Virus record (IMG/VR): IMGVR_UViG_3300037070_003136
Coordinates: 1 to 48,234 of that record
Source of the DNA: a virus
Reading direction: 5' to 3' (one strand)
DNA: 48,234 nucleotides
Shown: positions 32,953 to 40,634 of the stretch, piece after piece
Numbering within the stretch: the first letter of the stretch is position 1
How the letters are laid out: the number at the start of each line of letters is the position of its first letter
The notes under the pieces: model-generated
Databases searched by the model: none
Told to the model about the DNA's origin: nothing
What the model saw: the letters and a program-made list of their open reading frames with translations, nothing else
Position numbers and translations under genes: made by a program

Positions 32953-35501
32953 CAGGGCGTCCCGTAGTAGGAGCGGGACCAGTTCAACAGGTCGATGTGT
33001 TCTTGGCCAGTCAACGCCCCCGGCTTGAACCCGACGAAGGCGACGTTCATCGCTGCGTAGAACGCCGCGAACGTCGCCCAGGCGGCGATTCTCCACCGGC
33101 TGACATTGACGGTACCGGGGAACGACGGACTGTAGATGTGTGCGCCGTCGAGATAGAAGTCGTTGTCCGAAGTGCCGCCGAAGCGGAGGTAGAACAGGTG
33201 CTTGGACGTGTCGGCAGCAAGAGGGCTGTCCCTGAACTGAAAGCCGGACTCAGCCGCCCACCGACCAGTGGTCCCCACTCCGAACGATGGCTCACCGGGA
33301 GTCGCTCCCCCGCCGAACATGGCATTGTTTCCGGGGATGGGGAGAACAGTCGCCTGCGCCACGAACACCCAGGAGGAAGTCGCCACGTTGGTGAACGAGG
33401 CTGTCTGCATGTAGTCATCGAGGCCGTCGAACTGGATGGCGGGCCGGTTGTTCAACGTGGCAGCCGACGCCCGGTAGATGGGGTTACCGAACACTTGGCT
33501 CATGTGGCGGGCGTTACCTGACCCGTCGCGCCAACCGGTGCCGTTCGGCACTGCTGCCCCGTCAGCGGGCGGCGTCCACGACGGATCAGACGCCCAATGG
33601 GCGGAGTGCCACGACGTGACGGCGAACGGGTCGGTGGGTGCCGCCCCGCCGATCACGACGGCGTCGGTGCCGTTCTCATCGTCCCAGATGCGCCCCGTCG
33701 AGAACGTGCCGGTAGCGATCTGAGCAGTGGTCAGTCCGCCACTGACCGGAATGTTCGGTGACGCCGAGACACAGACAGGACTGCCCCCACCCACACCAAC
33801 AGGGACAGGGAGCCATGTCGTGTCGCCCTGTTTGCGGTAATGAATGATCGGGGTGATCGATGTCGGGACCGTCTTCGCCTCGATAACACTGCGTAACCGG
33901 AAGTTGGTGTTGACGTTCACCGCCGTGTTGACATTAAGGGCTGCCTTCCACGTCGCTGTTGTCTCATTGCCGTTGTCGTTACGCCACCGAAACCCTTCCT
34001 GTGTCCTGTTGACCACAAGAGCGTCGGTTCTCGTCACCGTCGCAGTGATTGTGATACTGCGGCCAGTCTCGTCAAAGCTCCCGAGATGCGTGAACGTCTG
34101 CGTGGGCGCTGTAAACGTGGCGGCGATGGGGACAGAGAGTGCTGGCTCCTTCCAGTCGGCCTGACTGGTAGCGGTCGTCGTCGCAACAACGACAACGGCA
34201 AGGCCGAGGTCATCGAAGTGACCGCCGTGAGTCAACGAATCATTCGCTACGACCGCTGTGACAACATCGATCGACCGAACCAGTTCTTTCCAGTCGGCCT
34301 GATCAACCGTTGCGACAGCACCGACAGCCGAAACCGATAGCGCAACCTCGAAACGCTTGTGAAGGTCCAGCGGCTGAGTGACCGTGCCAACAACCGGCAC
34401 GGACAGACCAACGTTGCTCTTCCAGTCGGCCTGATCAGTGATTGTCGTAGTGGCAACAACCGGTATTGACAGGTCGGTATTACTCTTGTAGTCGACTTGA
34501 TCGATCTCGGTGACGGTCGCTGTGATACCAACCGATAGACCAGTGTTGCTCTTGAAGTCGACCTGATCCGTGAGAGTCGTGGTAGCAACAACAGGCACCT
34601 GCAGACCGACGTTGCTCTTCCAGTCAGCTTGGTCAGTCGAAGTGACTGAGGCCGCAATTGTGATACTGAGGTCAGTCTCGTCGTAAGCGGTACCACCGGC
34701 AGCGGGTACGACGGTCAGTTGCGGCGTGACGGCGTAGGTGAGCGGCGTCGCCCCGTCATAGACACGGAACTCGTAGACGTCCGAGGCAGTGGCCGGGGCC
34801 TGGACGCCGATGTTCCATTCAACTTCGGTGTAGGCGACGGGGGGATCGGTTGAGGGGAACTCAGCAGTCCCGCTGGCGATCGCAGCAACCTGCGCTGCCG
34901 TGAGGGTGACGGTGTCCCACCACCGAACATCATCGACGGTGTATGGAGAGCCACCGAGTCCACCGAGGGCGGGGTCGTAGCCGATGTTGAATCCGAGGCC
35001 ATCCATGGCGGCGAGGTTGAGGGCGCCCGTCAGGCTGGCGTTCTCCCACATCTGCACGCCGTCCTGGAAGAGGCGCATCACATCGCCGTCGTACGTGATA
35101 GCGACGTGATGAGTCCCTGCGGAAAGAGAGGCATCGTCGGTGTAGTTGAGGACGAGGTTGCCACTGATGTCCCGGATGGCGCACTGGATAGTGCCGCCAT
35201 TGATATTCATGCGGTGCCCGGAGGTATCAGGAGCAAGGGCGAGGGTCCATAGCTGGCCCGCAGACGAACCATCTGTGGTGAACCACATCGAGATGGTCGA
35301 GTTGACGACTGGGCTGGTCGTCGGCACGTAGTTGAGCCGGTCGGTCGACGTGGAGATCAAGAGCTTGCCACCAGAGTGCAGGTCGAACGGTGAGCCGCCT
35401 CTGGTGAGCGCTCCGTCATTACCGTTACCAGTGGCGTCGATTGCCGTCGTGCCCGACCCGGCGAAGTCGTAGTGGAGGGTGGGAGTTGGAACGGCGACCA
35501 T
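32952..35501 (-). CDS. LamG and 22-residue-repeat adhesin
   Basis: An 849-residue protein. Residues 1-215 form a LamG-like concanavalin domain (LHYDFAGSGTTAIDATGNGNDG, STISMWFTTDG, VDDVRWWDTVTLTAAQVAA). Residues about 270-490 contain some ten tandem units of the type LSVPVVATTT + TDQADWKSNVG, period close to 22 residues. Residues about 505-560 (QEGFRWRNDNGNETTATWKA) and 600-620 (GRIWDDENGTDAVVI) recur in the upstream gene. Residues 630-849 hold a second concanavalin-like domain (PAIQFDGLDDYMQT). It is likely an exposed cell-surface-binding virion protein. Confidence 0.65.
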   Translation of the reverse strand: MVAVPTPTLHYDFAGSGTTAIDATGNGNDGALTRGGSPFDLHSGGKLLISTSTDRLNYVPTTSPVVNSTISMWFTTDGSSAGQLWTLALAPDTSGHRMNINGGTIQCAIRDISGNLVLNYTDDASLSAGTHHVAITYDGDVMRLFQDGVQMWENASLTGALNLAAMDGLGFNIGYDPALGGLGGSPYTVDDVRWWDTVTLTAAQVAAIASGTAEFPSTDPPVAYTEVEWNIGVQAPATASDVYEFRVYDGATPLTYAVTPQLTVVPAAGGTAYDETDLSITIAASVTSTDQADWKSNVGLQVPVVATTTLTDQVDFKSNTGLSVGITATVTEIDQVDYKSNTDLSIPVVATTTITDQADWKSNVGLSVPVVGTVTQPLDLHKRFEVALSVSAVGAVATVDQADWKELVRSIDVVTAVVANDSLTHGGHFDDLGLAVVVVATTTATSQADWKEPALSVPIAATFTAPTQTFTHLGSFDETGRSITITATVTRTDALVVNRTQEGFRWRNDNGNETTATWKAALNVNTAVNVNTNFRLRSVIEAKTVPTSITPIIHYRKQGDTTWLPVPVGVGGGSPVCVSASPNIPVSGGLTTAQIATGTFSTGRIWDDENGTDAVVIGGAAPTDPFAVTSWHSAHWASDPSWTPPADGAAVPNGTGWRDGSGNARHMSQVFGNPIYRASAATLNNRPAIQFDGLDDYMQTASFTNVATSSWVFVAQATVLPIPGNNAMFGGGATPGEPSFGVGTTGRWAAESGFQFRDSPLAADTSKHLFYLRFGGTSDNDFYLDGAHIYSPSFPGTVNVSRWRIAAWATFAAFYAAMNVAFVGFKPGALTGQEHIDLLNWSRSYYGTP

Positions 35502-37180
35502 CAGATCGTCACCACGTCGGTGCCGTTCTCGTCATCCCATATCCGACCGGGCGAGAAGCTGGCCCCCACGAAAGTCAATGAGTCGACTGTCGCTGTGCGA
35601 GTCGTCCCCGCTCCACCGCAAGCGAGCGTTATGGTCGTGTGCCCCGACGCATAGGTTGCATCAGTCGCTTCGAGATCCCAGGTGCCAGGACTCGGGTCTG
35701 CGCCCGTCCCACTCCAATACTTCGCCTTGATGTCGCTTCCAACGGCATAGATCCGGTAGGACAACGGACCAGCCGACGCCGACACTGTCGTGGTGTCGAG
35801 TTGAGTTCGTGCCGCAACCCCGTCGTAGCGGAACAGGCCGAGATCGGTTCCGCCGACAGCGCGCTCCACCGAATACCCGGTGAAGGGCTGAGACGGCGTT
35901 GTCTCCCCGCCCCAGGTGGCAGCGGTCCGAAGGCCGAGCGAGAAATACGCTTCGTTCGTTGAGTCGAACGTGACCGTCCCGGTGATGTCTGTGGCACCCC
36001 ACGAACCCTCGGAACGGACGGCGACCCCTTGGTACGGGCCACCACCGGCCTGGATTCGGCCAGCGTTCGATTGAATGTCGAACCCGCCGCTCGTTTCGAT
36101 GACGATGTCGGCGGTGTCCCAAATCGTCGCGTTCCAGGCTGCACCATTGGTGCCAGTGAATGAGTCAATCGTGACGGGTGGGATGAGTTGTGCGGTGGTG
36201 GGTTCGCCGCCTGCGGTGATGTTCGTGGAGGTCTTGATGTAGACCGGATTGGGGATGCTTATCGAAGGACCAGTCGAGAACGCCAATGTCCCGTCTGCCG
36301 TCAAGTGTCGGGCATTGATAGAGATGTCGTTGTAGTTCGACTGCAACGGATAGTCGGCCCACAGGTTCGTCGTTCGCACCGCAGTGGCAGCGGTTCGCTC
36401 AGCGTCGATCTCAGACTGCGACAGTGCCGCCGACCACACCCGGCAGTAAGCGATACGACCGTTCAGCCACTCGGCGAACGTTGGGTTGTCGTTGCCGATG
36501 TAGAACGTCCACGCACTGTTCGCCGATGTCGCCGAACCTGCTAGGGCGTATTGAGTGGTCGCCGCCGACGTGGTTCCGATGTACAGGTAGTCGGTGCCTG
36601 AGGGGTTGTAGACGGTTGCCACGTAGTACCAAGTGGCTGCTGCAGTTACCTCGTACCTGTTGGCACCACTGCTACCTGTCGAGAATCCAATCGATGTCCC
36701 TCCGGTGTCGGTAATCGCTTGATGCCAACCCGACCCGCCGTCGTCGAATCCGAACAGCAGTGAATACGAGTTTCGGTCGACGTCAATGTATGCCCAGCCA
36801 GCCATCGTGACGGCTCCGGTCCCGATGTCGGTCGCGGCACGCGACAGGCGGTCGCCAACCGCATCGAAGCGGACAGATTGAGGTGCAGCCCCGACCGGGA
36901 CGGGCAGCCACGTCGAGTCCGACGTCTTCTTGTAGTACAGCGTCGGCGTCACCGTCACGTCGCCGGTCGCGTCGAGCAGCACCCGCAGCCGAGCGCCCGC
37001 AGCAAGGGCGGTCGACGCGTTCGTGTCCTGAGCGGCCTTCCACGTTGCCCCGTCTTCGTCCCCGTCGTCGTTACGCCAACGGAACCCTTCCTGAGCAACG
37101 AGGACTGGTGCCGCCGCCGCTACAGCTACCGCTTCGGGGATGTGTGGACGGACCGGGAAGCCGCGTCCCAGGATCGCCAC
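35501..37180 (-). CDS. LamG-domain virion protein sharing modules with the next gene
   Basis: A 559-residue protein from GTG 37180 behind AGGTAGG. Residues 30-90 contain the QEGFRWRNDDGDEDGATWKA segment and TLYYKKTSDSTWLPVP. A LamG domain spans about 100-290 (VTMAGWAYIDVDRNSYSLLF, GRIAYCRVWSAALSQSEIDA). Residues 335-540 form another jelly-roll-like region (DSFTGTNGAAWNATIWDTAD), and the end SPGRIWDDENGTDVVTI matches the internal module of the next gene. Stop and next start overlap by one base. Probably a receptor-binding or decoration protein. Confidence 0.65.
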   Translation of the reverse strand: MAILGRGFPVRPHIPEAVAVAAAAPVLVAQEGFRWRNDDGDEDGATWKAAQDTNASTALAAGARLRVLLDATGDVTVTPTLYYKKTSDSTWLPVPVGAAPQSVRFDAVGDRLSRAATDIGTGAVTMAGWAYIDVDRNSYSLLFGFDDGGSGWHQAITDTGGTSIGFSTGSSGANRYEVTAAATWYYVATVYNPSGTDYLYIGTTSAATTQYALAGSATSANSAWTFYIGNDNPTFAEWLNGRIAYCRVWSAALSQSEIDAERTAATAVRTTNLWADYPLQSNYNDISINARHLTADGTLAFSTGPSISIPNPVYIKTSTNITAGGEPTTAQLIPPVTIDSFTGTNGAAWNATIWDTADIVIETSGGFDIQSNAGRIQAGGGPYQGVAVRSEGSWGATDITGTVTFDSTNEAYFSLGLRTAATWGGETTPSQPFTGYSVERAVGGTDLGLFRYDGVAARTQLDTTTVSASAGPLSYRIYAVGSDIKAKYWSGTGADPSPGTWDLEATDATYASGHTTITLACGGAGTTRTATVDSLTFVGASFSPGRIWDDENGTDVVTI

Positions 37181-37216
37181 GGGGACCTACCTAGCTCGTC
37201 CTGCCCAGGGTCACTG

Positions 37217-37717
37217 TCATTCTTCCCACATGATCCAGCACAGGGCGTTCACGGCGGCTGCCGCAGTCACCCTGATGCGGACGATCGTGGAGATCGGGAT
37301 GTACGGCTCCTGGCCGAGCGGGAACTGGTAAACGTACGCCCCGGTGGGCTGCACGAAGCAGGTGTCGTACATCTTGACGGCGGTGATCGTGCCCTCGGCC
37401 GTCGCCGTGTACCCGGTGCCGGTCGCACTCAGCGAGAGTTGCGACGCCAACCCTTCGGCCGCTCCGCTTTGGGGGATCACACCGGTTGCGGCGTGAGCGG
37501 TGACCGTCGCCGCAATCGAACCGGTCGAGCACAGTTCCCACTGAGGACCGGCCGCTGCAGCGGCACCGTTGCACGACACGCCCCAGGCGATGATCTTGAT
37601 GCGCTGCGTCGTCGGGACTTGGAGTTGCAGCATCGTCTTGATTGCTGTCCCGGTCGTCACCGATGCCTGGGCGGCGGTTGTGGGCATCGGGCCGTTGTAC
37701 GCCTTGTACTGCCTCAT
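37217..37717 (-). CDS. Conserved-looking phage structural protein of unknown function
   Basis: A 166-residue, strand-rich protein opening MRQYKAYNGPMPTTAAQASVT, then IKTMLQLQVPTTQRIKIIAWG, which reads like phage virion proteins found beside fibre and LamG genes. It lacks charged or catalytic motifs. The ribosome site is weak. Neighbours are two adhesin-like genes, so it may form a trimeric platform or decoration. No family name is offered. Confidence 0.55.
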   Translation of the reverse strand: MRQYKAYNGPMPTTAAQASVTTGTAIKTMLQLQVPTTQRIKIIAWGVSCNGAAAAAGPQWELCSTGSIAATVTAHAATGVIPQSGAAEGLASQLSLSATGTGYTATAEGTITAVKMYDTCFVQPTGAYVYQFPLGQEPYIPISTIVRIRVTAAAAVNALCWIMWEE

Positions 37718-37735
37718 TGTTCGATCACACTACTT

Positions 37736-39088
37736 TCACCACCGGGAGGCCCGATGGATGGCGGATTGGGAGATGACAGAAGGTCTGGCGGCGACGAATG
37801 CTGGCCCTCCGCCGCCCGCTGCCCGCAGAGCGACCAGAACGGCCGCCCACGGGGAAGCCTCGGCCATCGTGGCGGTGAAGTTCCCGGTTGCCCCAGCGGA
37901 AGCGACGACCTCGTCATACCCGTACGTGTACGTCGAGCCGTTGACGCCGGATCGCAGGTTGTCGATCGTCATTGACGAAAGTGTCACATGGCCGGTGCTC
38001 AGTATGCCGCCCACGACCATCGTGTTAGCCGCCGTCGTGGTCAACCCGGTCCATGTGATCGTCCCAGGTCCCGCCGAGGTGCCGGAGTTGATCGTGTGGG
38101 TGGCGATCGGGGAGGCCGTGTCCACCCCCCGGTAGGTCACGGCGAAAGCGGAGAGTTGGTCGTCAACGGTGGACGTCCACGACGAGCCAGGTGGCGATGC
38201 GCCGCGGATCAGCGAGTAGAGGTAGTACCCCCAGGTGCCTGTTTCGTTCTTGAAGACTTGCGTGTAACCGGCCGGTGCAGTGATCGTTCTTGACGCCCCT
38301 GTCACCTGCATCCCGAAGACGAGGATGAGGTCGTTCAGCGCCGTGCCGGTCGGCTCAGCCAACGTCCAGCCCGCCGTGTTCGCATCGATGCGGTTCTGAG
38401 CAATGAAGGAAACGGACGCACCTGCGGGTCGCAGAGCCAAGGCGATATGGCAGACCATCTCACTGTCGGCTGCGTACGTCGGCATCGATTGAGCGCCAGC
38501 AGTGGCTCGCACGATGCGGCCGGTAGCGAGTGCTCCACGGTCACCGATGCCGGTCGTCGTCAAGATGTTGGTGAAACTGTTGGCGACATAACCAGAACCG
38601 GTCGGGCTTTGGCTGTAACGGGGGTTGTCAAACAGCGACAGGACGTGAGCGTCGGCAGTGACGGTGGTGATGCCGGTCGGTTGCCAGATGGATGGTGATC
38701 CCGTCGAGGTGGCTGCTGACGTGACCGGCGTGGCGTCCATCGGAGTCGTCGCATCGACACCGGAGAACACGATCGTGTACGCCTCGACGTACGACGTGGA
38801 GATGCCCGTGAACGCAGTGAGGGTGTCACCGCCTGCGAGGATTCGACCGAACACTGACTGGTCGCCTGCTGCGCCGTCCCAGCCGATGATGTCGTTGTTG
38901 CGGGCGAGCAGCGTCCACCCTGACGGTGTCGCCATATCATCGGCTGTGGTCCCAGAGAACGGGCCGTTGGCGACGACAATGATGGCGTAGTGACCGGCTG
39001 TCGGTGTGTAGGCGGAGGGCCACGTTGGCGTTGCCGTGCCAGCGACCCCTGTCGCCGGAGTCGAGATGCCGATGTAAGCGATCGCCAT
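37736..39088 (-). CDS. Tandem-duplicated beta-sandwich virion protein
   Basis: A 450-residue protein made of two related halves of about 210 residues. Shared marks include GWTLLARNNDIIG versus GYTQVFKNETGTWGYY, VFGRILAGGDTLTAFTGIST versus LYSLIRGASPPGSSWTSTVD, YTIVFSGVDATTPMDATPV versus FAVTYRGVDTASPIATHTI, and the ending alanine-rich ALALRPAG / VALRAAG. Each half looks like a jelly-roll domain. The duplication is clear at the protein level but has diverged. The ribosome site GGAAGGGGGG precedes the ATG. Confidence 0.65.
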   Translation of the reverse strand: MAIAYIGISTPATGVAGTATPTWPSAYTPTAGHYAIIVVANGPFSGTTADDMATPSGWTLLARNNDIIGWDGAAGDQSVFGRILAGGDTLTAFTGISTSYVEAYTIVFSGVDATTPMDATPVTSAATSTGSPSIWQPTGITTVTADAHVLSLFDNPRYSQSPTGSGYVANSFTNILTTTGIGDRGALATGRIVRATAGAQSMPTYAADSEMVCHIALALRPAGASVSFIAQNRIDANTAGWTLAEPTGTALNDLILVFGMQVTGASRTITAPAGYTQVFKNETGTWGYYLYSLIRGASPPGSSWTSTVDDQLSAFAVTYRGVDTASPIATHTINSGTSAGPGTITWTGLTTTAANTMVVGGILSTGHVTLSSMTIDNLRSGVNGSTYTYGYDEVVASAGATGNFTATMAEASPWAAVLVALRAAGGGGPAFVAARPSVISQSAIHRASRW

Positions 39089-39116
39089 CAGGCCCCCCCT
39101 TCCGAGAGTCCCGGTG

Positions 39117-39689
39117 CTAGTTCAGACCGACAGCGATGGACACGTCGAGGGTGTCGGTGGCGACGAGCGTGCGGGTGGCCGAAAGCCCAACCCAGGCGAT
39201 GAGCATTCCCGAGGTGCCGGTCGCAGCGTCGGACAAGACGAGCGACACCGCTGCGGTCCAGGTGCCTCCAGCAGTGAACGTCCTCGTCTGCGAGGTCGTC
39301 GTCTGCGACGAGCCGACGTTCGCTGGAGCGCCGAAGTGGGTGTCACCGACCGTCCATGCACACTGCGAAGTTGGTGCGTACCCGGTACCGGTGACCTCGG
39401 TGGCACCTCCAGTGGAGGCCAGCGTGGACGTGTCGGTGAACGTCCCTGCGCCGTACAGCCGCCCGTAGAGCGTGGTCTTCTTGGCCAGCGCTCGGAAGTA
39501 GGTGTTGAGCAGTTCGTCCTCGCCCTGGTTGGTGAGGTCGTTGTGCGACCAGATCCGGTCGTTGAGCGCCTCTTGGTAGTCGGGTGAGTTGACCGGAATC
39601 AGCAACTCCCCGATCCCGTTGCCCCAGATGAGGCAGCGCTCGCCGTCGACAGTGCGGTGGTGAGCGAATTGGTAGGAGGTTGCCCTCAT
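39117..39689 (-). CDS. Hypothetical virion protein with C-terminal beta-sandwich
   Basis: A 190-residue protein. Residues 1-70 (YQFAHHRTVDGERCLIWGNG, EALNDRIWSHNDLTNQGEDEL) form a mixed domain; residues 80-190 are low in charge and strand-rich (TGGATEVTGTGYAPTSQCAWT, TFTAGGTWTAAVSLVLSD), like decoration or capsid-tip domains. AAGGAGA, lying in a partly matching dispersed element, is the ribosome site for ATG 39689. No family was recognised. Confidence 0.5.
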   Translation of the reverse strand: MRATSYQFAHHRTVDGERCLIWGNGIGELLIPVNSPDYQEALNDRIWSHNDLTNQGEDELLNTYFRALAKKTTLYGRLYGAGTFTDTSTLASTGGATEVTGTGYAPTSQCAWTVGDTHFGAPANVGSSQTTTSQTRTFTAGGTWTAAVSLVLSDAATGTSGMLIAWVGLSATRTLVATDTLDVSIAVGLN

Positions 39690-39693
39690 GATG

Positions 39694-39707
39694 TGTATCT
39701 CCTTATC
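39694..39707. promoter_or_regulatory. Degenerate 14-bp element around a ribosome binding site
   Basis: On the coding strand GATAAG-GA-GATACA, three bases off the strict form, with the Shine-Dalgarno AAGGAG in its centre before ATG 39689. Reported because it has the same placement as the elements at 30018, 31971 and 43483. Confidence 0.35.
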
Positions 39708-39927
39708 AACCTATTATGACGTACAACGTGTTGCTGTCTTTGTCTTCCGCAGGAAGAGCGTCGAACTGGGCCTGGGTCATCCGATCCCATTGAGCGTCAT
39801 CACCGGGAGGACCGGGATCGCCCTGAGGTCCAGGTTTGCCTTGGGGCACAGTGATGTTGATCGGCTTGGTCGGTGTCGTGATGACCGGGACGTTGCCTGG
39901 AGGAGTGGCAGTGATCACGACGCCCAT
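39706..39927 (-). CDS. Short collagen-like fibre-tip protein
   Basis: A 73-residue protein with a proline-rich N-terminus, a brief GKPGPQGDPGPPGDD collagen-like segment, and the C-terminal MTQAQFDALPAEDKDSNTLYVIIG, an ending common in phage fibre and appendage proteins. It overlaps its neighbour by one base (TGATG). Its size suggests it is a hinge or cap rather than a full fibre. Confidence 0.6.
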   Translation of the reverse strand: MGVVITATPPGNVPVITTPTKPINITVPQGKPGPQGDPGPPGDDAQWDRMTQAQFDALPAEDKDSNTLYVIIG

Positions 39928-40634
39928 CAGGGAACCCTCCCGTTGGGACCAACGAAGAAGTTCATCTGGACCAGGGAGCCGGAACCGTCATCGATCTCGG
40001 GGAGATCGTCATTGAGGATGTCGGTGGCAGTGACCCTCGGCAGGATCGTGACCATGCCGTAGATCCAGGTGCGAATCTGGTCGGTGGGAGGCCACGGTTC
40101 GGGGGCGATCACGTCGGGCGGCTGGGGGAAGCCGGTGGCGTCGAAGGGGGCCTTGGAGTACAGGTCCCAGCGGTACGTACCGACGTAGATGTTCTCGGTG
40201 CGGGGCAGGAACAGCGTCACCACAGTGAACCCCGGCGTAGCGCCTACCGGTGGGGTGTACTCGTCCTTGACGGCGAACGTGTTGACCAGGGTCGTGTGGT
40301 AGCTGTGGCACACACGGATCTGCGCCGACCACTCCCACTGCGTGCTCATGTCGGGGGTGGTGTCTGCCGGATCCTCAATGGTCAAGGGGACCGTCACGTC
40401 GTCGCCCTGGTAGAAGGTCAGGTCGCAACGGGCCGGTTGGTTGACCCAGGTCTGGACATCACTGGCGCCCAGAGCAGCACCAGACCCAGAGACGATGGCT
40501 GGATAGAACGGTATGGGTTGATACATCGGTTCTCCTGGCAGTGTCTCGGTGGCCAGCATGGTGATCTCGGACGTGACGGCGATACGGGTCGGAGCGCCCC
40601 AGCCGCCTCGGTATGCCACATACTCACTCATCAT
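39927..40634 (-). CDS. Hypothetical virion protein beside the tail-collar fibre
   Basis: A 235-residue protein; ATG codons at 40634 and 40631 both overlap the upstream stop (ATGATGA). Residues about 70-160 (CDLTFYQGDDVTVPLTIEDP, WEWSAQIRVC, TVVTLFLPRTENIYVGTYRWDLYS) follow the pattern of a beta-sandwich seen in short phage proteins located next to tail-collar fibres. The C-terminus (VTILPRVTATDILNDDLPEI) is acidic. Function unknown; a fibre-assembly or tip protein is possible. Confidence 0.5.
   Translation of the reverse strand: MMSEYVAYRGGWGAPTRIAVTSEITMLATETLPGEPMYQPIPFYPAIVSGSGAALGASDVQTWVNQPARCDLTFYQGDDVTVPLTIEDPADTTPDMSTQWEWSAQIRVCHSYHTTLVNTFAVKDEYTPPVGATPGFTVVTLFLPRTENIYVGTYRWDLYSKAPFDATGFPQPPDVIAPEPWPPTDQIRTWIYGMVTILPRVTATDILNDDLPEIDDGSGSLVQMNFFVGPNGRVP

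Noticed and set aside
39694-39740. CATAAT box as a promoter before the gene starting at 39689
   Set aside because: No -35-like sequence at 16-18 bases upstream, and the box lies within the preceding coding region.
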